From positions 15,001 to 79,000 of the forward strand of contig JAJGOT010000132.1 of assembly GCA_022457155.1 (NCBI GenBank): a stretch of 64,000 bases of DNA. The letters are read 5' to 3'. The DNA is from Cladopsammia gracilis (Eukaryota; Cnidaria; Anthozoa; Scleractinia; Dendrophylliidae). A program made the position numbers and the translations under genes. Positions 32,079-43,569 of this stretch are shown here, piece after piece. Numbering within the stretch: position 1 is the first letter of the stretch; every line of letters starts with the position of its first letter. A model generated the notes under the pieces. The model saw nothing but the letters and a program-made list of their open reading frames with translations. It had not been told where the DNA came from and ran no database searches.

Positions 32079-35000
32079 ATGGATCAAGCTGTGCTAGAAA
32101 GCACACCAGACAAGGCTGTGATAGCTACCGAGGAAAACCTAACCATGGCTTGTAATGGCACAGAACAAGAATCTGATAACAAACATTTATCAGTAGCAAA
32201 CAATATTGAGGTTGTTAATAAAAAGAGGCAGAAGGAAAACTTAAGCGATGGCATGAAAATGCACAATTTTACTGAATGTTGCAGGTGAGAAAGATAATTT
32301 TGAGTGTATCATTAATATAATTGGGTTAGAAATTATTTTCCTTTTAATACCATATTTCATTATTAATTGCCCAGAGCACATATAATTTCCATTTTCATGT
32401 TTTCAAACTTCAATACTACTAAGTCGGACGCATCTGAGCTAAATTTCAGAAGATTAATTTTATTTTCAATTATTATTTTATTGCACAAACTATCAATTCT
32501 GGAGTAAACTTAATGTTTTTAGTAGCCTTTAAATCTCCATTTTTATGTTCTTTTTGGCTGCCTTTTGGTGACTGTTTGAAGGTAAATGGACTAATAATGT
32601 TATAGTTTGAGGGAAGGACTGCACAATCCTGAAAACATAGGGCACAATTATTATACCATTTTTTAAAAGTTTCATGTAGTTTAGCATAACACAATTTTGG
32701 AACATCAAAACTGTATAATTTAGGAGATGCTCCTTTTGTTGGAACAATTTTTAACCTTTCTTAGGCAGGTAAACTACCGGTATTTTCATAAGACACCTAA
32801 AACACAATACTGAAGTCCATTGCCTTTGGGATTAATTCTTGATCTTTCTCTTTAGTCTCAAGATGAATCATCCATCAGCTGTATAAGTTTGTTGGTTCTT
32901 TCTTCCTCTTTAAAAAGTATACCATGCCCTAAGGGCTATTTCAGACCATAAATAGACTCTAACACAGCTAAAACACCGTACACCTTGGGGCCTGGTCTCC
33001 TGTGTTTATTAATTTTCTTGTTAATTAGTCACAAAGGTTCAGGGGGAAGTAAAAATAAAGTAGAGCCAAGATGAGCAAGAAGGCCCCATTCCTCAACTCC
33101 AATCCTTACCCCTCCCCCACTACCATCCCCACCACCGCCATTTTGATTTGCCTCTGGCTGCTCTCTTGAATTCTCTAGACTATTACTTGTCCCAGCTTTC
33201 TTCATTCCTTTCAGGCTGCTACATGCAGGCGAATTTCTAACAAAATGATAAATATGTTCCCTGCAGGCTGCAATTTTAGTTTGCTTGAGCACTGTCATAC
33301 AATGGCAACCTACTAAGGTCGTGTTCTATTGGGATCAACCGTTTCAACCTAAACCGGTTTTGGTTGATTTGGTTGAGGTGTCCCAATAGAACACTTTTCA
33401 ACCATTTTCGGTTTCAACCATTTCAACCAGGTTCAGAGCTGGTTGATCAACCAAACCAACCGAAAACGGTTTTTTCCCAATAGAACACGAAAAAAATCCA
33501 ACCAACCCAACCAACCGAAAATGGTTGATCCCAATAGAACACAGCCTTAGGAATTTCAAAACACCAAAGCAATCACATAATCACTTTCGATACTCAATTG
33601 AAAACCGCTCTATAACACGACCTTGATGTTTTGTTTAGTCTCCATTTATTTTACATTCCCTTCTGATTTTCCCCTTAGAATGTGGATGTGCTCTCACTGC
33701 AGCAAGAGTTTCGCATCGTCACGTGCGCTCAAGATCCACGAGGTGAAACAGCACGAAAATGCCACTCGCCACGTGCTCAAATGTGGAACGTGTCACGAGG
33801 AATTCGAACACGCGAATCTTCTTCACATCCACATGCGGGTCCATCACAACGTGAAGGTGCGCTGTCCACGTTGCAAAGACATTTTCGAACACCCGAACGT
33901 TTTGAAACTGCACATCAAAGCGCATCATTCGGAGCCAGTTTGCGTTTCTTGCGGTCTAAAGTTTGACCATGACAAGTTGTTGCGCCTACATATGGAGCAT
34001 TACCACAAGATTGGGAGCAAGGGGGCTAAAAAGAGTGGGAACACACCCAGCGGTAGAAAAGCCAAGGCGGTTGCAGAAGAGAAGACGCCTGGAGATGCGG
34101 AGATAGAGTTAAAAAGTGCTGTTATGGAACAGGAAAATGCTGACAGTGAAAATCAACAGGTGGAGCTTGAGGAGAGTCGCGAGGACGCGAATGGGATGGT
34201 ACCCAACGAGTGGGAGTTTGGTTATCAGCGTCGCGATTACGACGAGGATACGATGTCCCGTGATAGCAGCGATTCCAGAGATGAAGGCAGCAGTGAAGGT
34301 GAAGGAGGAGACGTGGAGGCCTACAAAGGAACTGATCTAGAACCAAGAGAAACAGAGAGCTTCATTATACAGAAAGAAACGGAAATCCCCGTGGGCCTGC
34401 AAGCTCACCAGCAGAGTCCTGTTTCACCGCCTCGATTGACGGGTGAGACAGAAGTCTCCATGGTAACGACAGAAAGCGAAAGCGGCCAAGTAGCTTTAGA
34501 AGGGATGGATAGTGGTTTCTCCCTAGTAGCTGTTGAAAGGCATGTTCCAGTTCAACCGCAGCGATCGTCTGTTATTGTTACTACTGGCAGTGTTTCACCG
34601 CCGATTGCACAGCCAAACCCGCGCGAAAATTTAAAGCGCAAAGCAGAAGAGCATGAAAAAGCTTCACAAGAAACACCTCTTGTTGTTGTTACTGACTATG
34701 ATGCCAGTCCTAAAGAAAGCCCGCGATCGCCCGCGGGATCTTACGTGGGATCGCCCGCTTCCACGCTGTCAGGAGACGAGAGCGGCGACTCGGACTCCGC
34801 CAGTCCCAAGGCGCACACGACAAAGCGCGTCACGCTGCGCTGCAATCGCTGTCAGGAGGAGTTTCTGTCCAAAATGGAGTACCTTCATCACTTGATCTCG
34901 CACCAGAAGGGAGATCACTTGAACAAGACGCAAAACGACTTGATTCCGGACAATCGTGCGCTTGAAGTGCTCAAATCGAGCTTGCGAATTAAATTGGAGG

Positions 35001-38000
35001 CAAGACGAAGAGATAGCTTTGCTGATGATGCGGATGATGATATCCAGAAAAGAGAAAAACCTGATCGGGCAAGTCCAACGTTCTGCGAAGCAAATCGTAG
35101 GAGTCCACAGGCTGATAAAGAAGATCTGTTGCGTGGTTTGACTGTTCCGTGCACGCTGTGTAGCAAACGATTTCCAGACTGGCGAGAGCTCAAGGCTCAT
35201 GTGGAAAGTCGCCATAAAAAGCCGCACTGTTCCGAGTGTGGGCTCCAGTTCGATCACAAGAACCTGCTAAAGATCCACATGAACTCGTACCATAGCTCTT
35301 TAGACGTCTTGCAGTGCTATCAATGTGGAAAATCTTTCGGTGACCGTTCCGAGTTCGTAAGTCACGTCACATCTCACGAAACTACACTAAAGAATTCGAA
35401 AGAGACACGGAAAGAACATAAACCTCTCCGACGAATGGCGAGCGCCCCGGTGCCGGGTGAAAACCTGAGTCTATTTCGCTCGCAGAACCAAATGTTTCTG
35501 TTAAGAGATCGCGACAGAAACGGCGATGATTTGGATGGTAAAGATAATGCGAACAGGCAATATGATGATATTCCAGATCCGAAGAAAAGCCGAATTGACG
35601 ATTTACGAACTTACGTTGACCGGCGGTTCCCTGTGTTTGGTGCGTTCCGCCACCATAAACAAGAGACCGTTTCGTCTCAAGAACAAGACGAATGGTACAG
35701 CAAAGTGAAGGCGAACTTTTTAATAGGTCCAGAGTCAAAAACGAGAATTTTTCTACCGAAACGTCACGACGGAATGGAGCGTGACCGCGAACATTTTGGC
35801 GCCGAAAGACGAGTGCCGGATGAGCTAAAGGCATTCTCACCAGTTAGGAGTACTCCAAACAACGATTCTGACGCCGAGATGCCGGGTTTGGAAACTGCAA
35901 GGCCTCGATTTTCGGCTTTCACGGCATACGAAAGAACTGAGCGATCCAACGACGTTGCGAAGCATCCTTTACTAACCAGAGCGAAGAGGGATCGGGACAG
36001 TTTACCCCTTGGTGGACCCCCTCCTCTAATTCCTGTTGTACATCCCAGGGCATCTCATACTTTTACACAGCAGCCAGAAAATGGTTTATTGAGAGTACAT
36101 CGGCCCGTCGCCCGCACAGCCTCAGCAAATTCAGCGCTCAGATACCCAGGGGTGGTACCATTTCCCATCCTCGCCCCCAAATGGCCGCCAGAGTTAGAAC
36201 GAGCAGTCCCTCCAAGCCCAGTACGGGATAACCCGCGGGATAGCCCTCGTGATAGCTCTCGGGATACTCTAGAATTGCCTACCCGCGAGAGTATCAACAA
36301 CATTACCAAAGAGGCACTGCTGCATTCATTGTCCCTCAGGAGAAGAGCAAGCGCGCCTGAGCTTGGGGCTCTCGCGAGGCCGCTTGCTGAACCCCAGCGC
36401 TTGGCGGTACCTAATTCGCCACCAATCACAAATCGTGTTGGTGATAGTCCTAAAAGATCCGAGTACACTGAAAGCCCTCTTGCTGCATCCCCAGGGCGAT
36501 CCCGCCAGCTCAACGAGGGGTACCAGCCGAGGCGAAAACACCCACGGGATTTTACCTGCCATCACTGCGGGATTTATTTCGGTCACAAGAAACTCCTCAA
36601 GATTCATTTGGACTGCTATCACGGCTCTGCGCAAGATCTTCAGTGTCTTCGCTGTGAAAAGAACTTTTCTAGTCGCTCGGAATTTCTGGATCACTTGATG
36701 TCTCACGAAGGTGGAGATGAACTGTTGGCTATTCAGAGAAAGCGTTTAAGGTTAGACCGTCGCTCGTCGCTTCCACACGAAGGGGAGACCGTAATTCGGC
36801 GCGAACTCAACACCAGGATCGCGCAAGAAACTACGTTGACAAGGGAAACAAGCCGACGGGGTGAAGTTGAACTTGCGGATGTCCGAGGGGAGTTTCGACA
36901 TCCCCTACCGGAAGAATTAAAACAGCGGGTTGAAGTAGAAACCCCCGAGCATGCCAAACCAAACAACGCAGACTTGAAACGAGAAAGTCGCGTCACCAGC
37001 GTTAAACCCAGCTCTGAGAAAAACGAAGAAGACGATGGTGCGAATTTCTGCTTCGTTTGCGGCCAGTCGTTCAGCAACGGCAAAAAACTCGAGCACCACA
37101 TCTCATCGCACGCGGTGGTCGATAAGAATGGACGGTACTGTTGCTCGCTGTGTCACAAGACGTTTGATCATCACCGCAAGCTGGAAATCCACACACGCAG
37201 CCACACCGGGTTTAAACCGCACAAGTGCGAGTTGTGCGGCCGGTGCTTCCCGTACTACAGCTCTTACTATTACCACAAGATGACTCACACAGAGGACCGG
37301 CCTCACAAGTGCGGAGTGTGTGGTAAGGGCTTCATACAGACAAGGTACCTACGGTCACATATGAAGACGCACAAGGAACAGAATGGGTGGGCGAGTGACG
37401 AGGAACTTAATGACGAAAGCGTCCCCGAGCAAGTGAAGACAAGCGAGGGCGTGAGTACAACAACGAAGCCTTCGAGTAGTGAGACTGAAACAAAGGTTAA
37501 GACAGAGCCGATCGATCAAGTGGATCCTTCTACCCAGAGAGAATTAGAGGAGCATGATACCGCGAGGATATTGTGTAGTTTTAAGCAAAGTAGCAGTGTG
37601 GGAGCACGCGAGCAAATTTCACCTCGGGATACTCATACCAAAGGTGAATTGCACAATGACATAGAATCGGGAGAAGCATCTTGCACTGAAAACTCTCCGA
37701 GTGTGAATCGGACGGGAGAGCCGACCAGTCCGCTTGAAGCTTGTAAGGATGGTGAAGCTGAAGCCACTGAATATGATAAATTGCCTGGATCTGTAACAAA
37801 TATCAAGAAAGAAACTACTCAGGACGCAAACGACGAATGTCTTCCAAAGACAAAGAAAAAGAAATACAAATGTAAACACTGCGAGAAAAACTTCAGTTCA
37901 TACAGCAGCCTGCATGTTCACGTACGTATCCATACCGGTCAGCGGCCGTACTCGTGTAACCACTGCTTCAAGAAGTTCACGCATTCCAGTGGATTAAAAC

Positions 38001-38215
38001 GTCACGTGAGGTGTCACACTGGAGAAAAGCCATATCCTTGCCCGGCATGTCCTTCGGCTTTTGCAGACCGAGGTGCTCTCAAGTCACACATACGGACTCA
38101 CACAGGAGAAAGGCCATTTGTTTGTGACTTTTGCAATAAGACTTTCACTCAACCAAGTTCTCTTCGCGTACACAAGAAGACGGTGCACGCTCATGAGTTT
38201 TTCGACGAAAAATGA
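32079..38215 (+). CDS. Large C2H2 zinc-finger protein, 1,580 aa, 18 fingers
   Basis: Coding exons 32079-32284 and 33679-38215, GT-AG, joined through a split Arg codon. Eighteen C2H2 fingers have first cysteines near residues 73, about 99, about 125, about 148, 457, 560, 586, 615, 1029, 1058, 1193, 1224, 1252, 1280, 1467, 1495, 1523 and 1551. The last four are joined by TGEKP-type linkers (HTGQRPY, HTGEKPY, HTGERPF), typical of sequence-specific DNA binding. The rest is charged and disordered. Fingers 4, 7 and 9 share CGLxFDHxxLLxxHMxxYH, and pairs 7-8 and 9-10 are duplicated modules. RRxS-type motifs sit at 653, 956 and 1096. A sumoylation-type VKTEP site has its lysine at 1343. No KRAB, BTB or SET domain was seen. 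It is likely a nuclear transcription regulator; no clear vertebrate orthologue is recognised. Confidence 0.9.
33313..33550. mobile_element. MITE in zinc-finger gene intron
   Basis: TGTTCTATTGGGATCAACC near the left end is inverted as GGTTGATCCCAATAGAACAC near the right end, inside CTAAGG...CCTTAG. The interior consists of many AACCGGTTT/AACCATTTTCGG phrases on both strands, including two further CCCAATAGAACAC copies. It ends 128 bp before exon 2. Confidence 0.8.
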
Positions 38216-38331
38216 CAGCAAAGTTCTATTTATTAGACTTTATAGATTTTCCTTTTTGCAGAATTCTAGATTTCTTGCGGAATAATCTTGCGTTCACTCC
38301 ACTAACGTTTTGGAAAATAGCAATACAAACA

Positions 38332-38337
38332 AATAAA
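38332..38337 (+). other. Polyadenylation signal of the zinc-finger gene
   Basis: AATAAA lies 117 bp beyond the stop codon. Confidence 0.55.
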
Positions 38338-38525
38338 AAGCAACGAGATTACTCGCAAGTTATGTTTCTAAATAATATAGGGTCTTTTTTTTTCTATTTT
38401 CATATTTTTGGTAAACTGTAATGTAATTATAAAATAATTTAAGGATTATAAGTTGGTAATTTGTAGCGTACAATCTCAACCAGCCTTCGTTGAGAAACAA
38501 GAGGCTACGTGTAGCCTACACTCGT

Positions 38526-38940
38526 GCCGGTAATGTACGTTACTCGCGGGGACGTAAAACAGCAACAGGCTAATAAAACCAAAATTAGTTTCGCTTCTGC
38601 TTGCATGCGTGCGTATTCTCGTACCCCGATTTAATGCGATGCACAAATGAGAGACGAAAACCCGAAGAATAAAAAGAAAAACGGAGGGCAAACCTTACCT
38701 CGTTGCCGTATCCGTCACGAGTAAACAGCAACAAACAAAACCCAAATTTGTTTCGCTTCTGCTTGCATCACACCGAATCCCAAATATCGTGGGCTCAAAG
38801 TTTTCTCGCAGTGCATGCGTGCATATTCTCGTACCCAGATCTAACGCGATGCACAAAAGTAGATACGAAAACACGGAGAAAAAGAAAAACGAGGGCAAAC
38901 ATTAACTTGTTCCCCTACCGGCACGAGTAATAAAACAAGC
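38526..38940. repeat. Tandem duplication downstream of the zinc-finger gene
   Basis: Two adjacent units (about 38526-38700 and 38701-38925) share ACAGCAACA, TTTCGCTTCTGCTTGCAT, ATTCTCGTACCC, GCGATGCACAAA and GAGGGCAAAC. Unit 2 has about 45 extra bases between CTTGCAT and GCATGCGTGC. A third unit starts at 38921 (GCACGAGTAATAAAACA) but breaks off. Confidence 0.75.
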
Positions 38941-39270
38941 TTTGAGGGAATCTTAAAGATGACTTCCAGAGATATCAACTTTCATAAACCATTGTAACAT
39001 ACCCTCGTTGTACTTTGCATAAAATGACTTGTACAAATCGTTCTGTTTTTGCGTAAGTCTTTTTTAAATGCTAATCTCGAGGAATTTGAAAATAAATTCT
39101 AAACAACAACATCAAAAAATAATTCGTCATATTAAATTATGACCTTCGATGTATAGTATTTAAATGGTTTGTAATAAATTATTTAAAATTGGGACACTTG
39201 TCAGAGCTAAATGGTAATTCACGCCCCAGAAAGATCGTTGAAATCCCAGTGATAGAATGAGACAGGCTTT

Positions 39271-39482
39271 AACCCTTTCACTCCCAGAGTCAATTATGGA
39301 CGCATGTAGTGTACGTTCTAACTTTTGACTCTGTGGACGAAATCCTATGGTGTGACCATTCAAATGAAACCTCTTCGGCAGTACTGTTGCATGGTACCAT
39401 TTGTTTTTCAATATTTAACAAAATGAAATTTGGGAATTTTCTGGAATTTTGATGTTTGGCACTCTTGGGAGTGAAAGGGTAA
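39271..39482. mobile_element. MITE family D, copy 2
   Basis: Ends AACCCTTTCACTCCCAGAGT and GGGAGTGAAAGGGT. It closely matches 14389-14622. A more diverged, tandemly repeated relative lies at 48590-48810. Confidence 0.75.
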
Positions 39483-39489
39483 TAGAAAC

Positions 39490-39605
39490 TCTATCTTCAT
39501 ACCACTGATCAGTTTCCCGGTAAATTCTCAGATTTCTATACACTAACCCAGACTAAACTGTTTGAAAACCATATTCTTCACAGCGGAACATATCCACATA
39601 GCTAA
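39490..39605. repeat. Dispersed repeat, copy 1 (CTGATCAGTTTCC family)
   Basis: CTGATCAGTTTCC, GATTTCTATAC, CCCAGACT, AAACTG and TTCACAG recur in the same order and orientation at 57908-58030. No coding content. Confidence 0.6.
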
Positions 39606-39928
39606 ATAGCCTAATATAAGCCTGATTTCCATATAATTGTCCGGGTCGTCCCAGTCGTTCATGGAGACGACTGGGACGATCCGGACGACCATAGGATTTC
39701 CAGAGCGGGCACGCGGTCGTCAGCAAAATTCCTGGGTCCGACAGCATAATTTTCTTCACCAAAATGGCGGATTTTGGGTGTTTCTTGGGGAAGACCTTAG
39801 ATAACAACGGCCTGGACCACCTCGGACGCTTTATTAAGACTTACATAACGGAGTAACTGGTCAGCTTTCAGCTGAGGTTAGTGTCAGCAGTTTATATAGT
39901 TAAATTTAGGACTCAGCAACCTGAGAAG

Positions 39929-40003
39929 CTAGATGGTACAGTGGTATGTAGGCTATGTAAACCTAAGCGTAGCTGAGGTCACAGGTTCAATCCTGTGTGG
40001 GGA
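39929..40003 (+). ncRNA. tRNA-like Pol III promoter segment, probably SINE head or pseudo-tRNA
   Basis: TGGTACAGTGG resembles an A box, and GGTTCAATCCT a B box. ACAGGTTCAATCCTGT can form a T arm, and a T-rich tract follows. The acceptor and anticodon arms do not pair convincingly, so a functional tRNA is not claimed. Confidence 0.35.
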
Positions 40004-40123
40004 TTTTAGATTTTCTTTTTACACTTAAAAATTTATTGAAAATAAAATTCTAAGTGTCGACATTACGTAAAATAATTCTCAAAAAGTGTCCGAGGTGGCC
40101 CAGACCGTTGTTATCTAATGTCT

Positions 40124-40250
40124 TCCGTTTTTGGTGTTGCGGAAGCCATTGTTGGTTAGCTTTTGTGTTGTGGTGTGGGTATTGTTCAGTGTCTTTTGAA
40201 TCTTTTGTTTTACGTCATTTGGTGATCACATCATCCGCAATACCAAGAAA
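40124..40250. mobile_element. Small MITE nested in composite element, copy 1
   Basis: GGTGTTGCGGAAGCC at the left and CATCCGCAATACCAAGAA at the right are inverted. Nearly the same sequence is at 63115-63232 (shared TTGGTTAGCT/CCGGTTAGCT, TTGTGTTGTGG, TCATTTGGTGATCACA). Confidence 0.65.
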
Positions 40251-40593
40251 CTACCCGGATTTTAACCGAACAGCGCATCGTTGCTTGCTATCTGCTCATT
40301 CTTTCTATTTTGCGTCGTGGAAGAAGGGGGCTAGAGTTCAACGAAGGAATACTGGGACCGACCTGATGCTTTCTGGGATAGATTTGGATCGCCTCGGTCA
40401 TCTTGGTTCCCATATGATAGCTTCAGATCTTTCACGGTCGTCCGGATTGAAGTCAGTTCTATCCAAGCGACCGAGGTGAGATCGTCCCGGTCGTTTGCGG
40501 TCGTTCGGGTAGTGTTTCCATATGGCGTCCCAGTCGTCTCAATAATATTTTAAACGACCGAGACCACCTGGACGATTATATGGAAACCAGCTG

Positions 40594-42266
40594 AGAGTAT
40601 TAGTCTGCACAGCCGCGATTTGGGTCGTCACGCAACGCTTACTCCTCTCCAGTGGAGAGGAACGTTGTGTGACGTTCCAACTAATAGTTGGCCAGTAGGA
40701 GCCAGCATGGGGGTGTGGAATCTCAGTTATCAGTTACATTTTTGGACATTTCTCGGTTATCAATTAAAGTTTTAGCCATTTCTTGGGTACCGTAAAATGC
40801 CGGTTCTAGGCACATTATCAGATTGCGGTTGCACCCCTCCTATATATATGCACACCACAGTTCCTTAACAGCAATGCTTTACAAAACTTTTTTTTATTTC
40901 ACTTCTGTCTCAATCTCTTCTCCTTGCTGTATATGTAAGGATCAGTTTGCCATTTTTACATACTATTTCAAGATTTGAACTGATCCAGGTCTACGATACA
41001 TCGATTCGGCACTTGTCATTGGTTTGTCGCTGTGTTGCCGTTATTATAGTCTTTGACCTCAAAGAATGCTGACGAGAAATTTGTTGAGAACTTGCTCTAA
41101 TCGGTCACTTGAGAAAGTTGAAGGAAAACACTTCTCTATTTTACTCAGTAGTCTGGGGCATTTGCACAGCTTTTTTGTCCCCGCCATGGGGCATTTGCCT
41201 TCATGAATGGCTCAACTATCTGAAACCGCATGGCTTTTATTCGAGAGAAACAAAGAACAATCAAGGTATATTAATAATACCTCCTGGGTATTCACCAGTG
41301 GCCGGTGGCTAAAACCACGTGCAAAGGCCATGTGCTCAGCTTGTCGTTCGACTGTCACGAAATTAATTCTTTAAAGTGCGTAACAGGTCACCTTTGTTAC
41401 GTTTTGTTAATGATACCGAAAGGTCAAGCTGCATTTCCCGACATACACTGCCGTAGACTTGTTTGTGGATCAGTATTGCGGCCATGTTATTTGCCATAAC
41501 GCATCGCAAATACAGGTCTAAAATGGTATAAATTACAAGGATCTCCCTAAAGCTGACCGGAGAAACTAACTGAGCAAGATTTAAGGTAGGTTGACGCGCC
41601 TTATACGACTTAAAAAATGCATGTATAGTGACAACTGTTTGTGGCATCTCGTGTCCGGCACTGTCTTTTACAGCTTTGTTCTGTGCATACTACTCAGGCA
41701 ATCGTGTCTTTCGTCGTTGACCCGAGATATCTATTCGAACTGTCGGTAATCGAACTCGCAAGAAAACTGCCCAATTGAATGTTCGATTTCCGAACGCTCG
41801 GCAACCGAACTCAATCGAACCTCAACTGAACGTTCAATAACTGAACTCTTTAGCGAGTGTCACGCATCAAGAGAGGCAATCCGAACAAAATCGAACTCAC
41901 CCAGATGGCGAACCAAATCGAACGACTGGTGTTCGATTTAGTTCGATTAGTTTTTCGTTTGATTAGATACCCCAATCCAAGAGGCTCGTTTGAGACTAGT
42001 GGTCTCCCATGCAAAATAATCTAAATACAGCTTTAAATACTGATTCAAACGTGGTCGTTCGAAGAAGATGGTTATTCAGAGATATACATCTTCAATCGGC
42101 TGTATATACTCTTGTCGTGGGACTCAAATTGAAGTGTCGCGCGCTTTTAAATTGTCCTTATTTCTGAATGAGATACACCACTCAGTTTGGATCTGATGAT
42201 ATGAAAAGCAAGACAATAACAACTTTCATTACCCACGTGTTTAACTACCCAGTTTTGTTGTAGCTC
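40594..42266. other. Spacer with a cluster of TCGAAC phrases
   Basis: No gene is supported. At 41730-41960 the hexamer family TCGAAC/CCGAAC and its complement GTTCGA occurs more than a dozen times, a diverged short-repeat or subterminal-repeat array. A short inverted repeat, CTCTCCAGTGGAGAGG, lies near 40655. Confidence 0.45.
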
Positions 42267-42316
42267 AACCTCGTTCCCAGGGTCTCTGAAAGAGAGACCC
42301 TGGGAACGAGGTTGAT
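42267..42316. repeat. Near-perfect hairpin, CAACCTCGTTCCCAGGGTC family, copy 1
   Basis: A 22-bp stem with a 3-4 nt loop: CAACCTCGTTCCCAGGGTC pairs with GACCCTGGGAACGAGGTTG. A second, looser copy at 42465-42511 shares AACCTCGTTACCAGGG and GAGAGACCCTGGGGACGAGG. Confidence 0.75.
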
Positions 42317-42464
42317 TATAGCTAAGACCAATAATTTTCCCTTGAGTGTGTTCATACCGCAACAAATGAGTTTTGCCGATACTAAAAGGAATGCATGGTG
42401 TAAACATGGCTTGCCCTATTTGATTTCCAAAGGAACGCAATGTCTATTGACTTTAATTTATTCA

Positions 42465-42511
42465 ACCTCGTTACCAGGGGACGGGAAAAAGAGAGACCCT
42501 GGGGACGAGGT
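42465..42511. repeat. Hairpin repeat of the same family, copy 2
   Basis: Inverted arms AACCTCGTTACCAGGG and CCCTGGGGACGAGG around a 13-nt centre, 150 bp from copy 1. Confidence 0.65.
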
Positions 42512-43111
42512 CTAGTCTCATGAATCACCAAATCAACCGATTAAATTCAAATAAAAAACTCAAATTTTATACAATTTTCAAAAATGATACAAAACATTCT
42601 GTTTTCCTTAATTATATAAAAAAAATCAAAAACACAAGAAGGCTGTTACTAAATGTAAGATAGGGAACCACAAATTGAGAATAGAAACTGGAAGATATTC
42701 AATACCAAAAACTCCAGAAAATTTAAGGATATACACTCACTGCAATTCAGATTCTGTTGAAAATGATCTGAAATACATTTCCTTTTTCATTGTGAATTAT
42801 ACGCTAATCTCAGAAGAACCTTTTATGATGAAATAATACATGCAAAAGTATGTTTCTGTTTAACAGTGTAGATCCTTTAATTTGTAGATCAACGGCTGCT
42901 TTTATATTTAATGCAATGAATAAGAGAAATGAAGATACGTTTTAAAATTACACTTAAGAAATAATTCCATATTATATACACAATACTGTTATTTCCTCTA
43001 TTTATTTTATTTATAATTAACCCTGATATAGTAATGTACAATGAACTTCTTTTTGTAATTTTTATTATCTGGTAATACCATGTATAGAAATAGGAATACC
43101 TGAATAAATAG
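42512..43111. other. AT-rich spacer
   Basis: About 600 bp, strongly AT-rich, with no supported feature. Confidence 0.45.
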
Positions 43112-43495
43112 ACCAATATCACGCTAGCATGGTACAAAATATATTTGGTTTATTGGGCAAAAGAGCCCAGCATCAAATTCAGCATATCGATATTAGTAAA
43201 ACTACAAAGTTTTGTAAAGATTGCTAGAAAACTGACGAAGATATGAAATTTTGAAACTGAGCATTTTTACAAAGAAATGAATGGTGGACGGGCACAGATT
43301 GCCATTTTTCCCATGCATTTCTTTGTAAAAATTAGGCCAGAGTACTAAGTTTCAAAAGCTCATATCTCCGTCAGTATACGAGCAATCTTTACGAAACTTT
43401 ACAGTTTTACTAATATTGATGTGCTGATTTTGATACTGGACTCTTTCCCCCATTAAATTAAATATATTTTCATGCCATGCTAGCATGATATTGGT
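43112..43495. mobile_element. Foldback element just upstream of FKRP-like gene A
   Basis: A near-complete palindrome of 384 bp. ACCAATATCACGCTAGCATGG at 43112 is inverted at 43475-43495, and arms of about 150 bp include TAAAGATTGCT and ATTAGTAAAACT with their complements. It ends 75 bp before the start codon of gene A. Confidence 0.8.
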
Positions 43496-43528
43496 GTATT
43501 GTTGTTATTGTTATTGCTATTTAAACAG

Positions 43529-43569
43529 GTCAAACGCATACAAACCGCAACCCGAAGAGGCTGGAGACA
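43529..43569 (+). promoter_or_regulatory. Candidate 5' UTR splice acceptor and leader of FKRP-like gene A
   Basis: TTAAACAG/GTC at 43528/43529 fits an acceptor, placing 41 nt of leader before the ATG. A 5' non-coding exon upstream is therefore possible but was not found. Confidence 0.3.

Larger units (their letters stand above)
39619..40593. mobile_element. Composite inverted-repeat element with nested insertions
   Basis: The outer arms near 39622-39660 (GATTTCCATATAATTGTCC, then GTCCCAGTCGTT) are inverted at 40545-40590. Inside, 39785-39831 pairs with 40082-40127 (TAGATAACAACGG and its complement), a second nested inverted repeat. Within that is the tRNA-like segment (39929-40003). A further small element at about 40124-40250 is inverted at its own ends (GGTGTTGCGGA, TCCGCAATACC). 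Confidence 0.65.

Noticed and set aside
33029..33298. Minus-strand glycine-rich frame in the zinc-finger intron
   Set aside because: Low-complexity composition from a C-rich stretch; no splice or homology support.
39929..40003. A functional tRNA gene
   Set aside because: Boxes A and B are recognisable, but the acceptor and anticodon arms do not pair, and it lies inside nested repeats.
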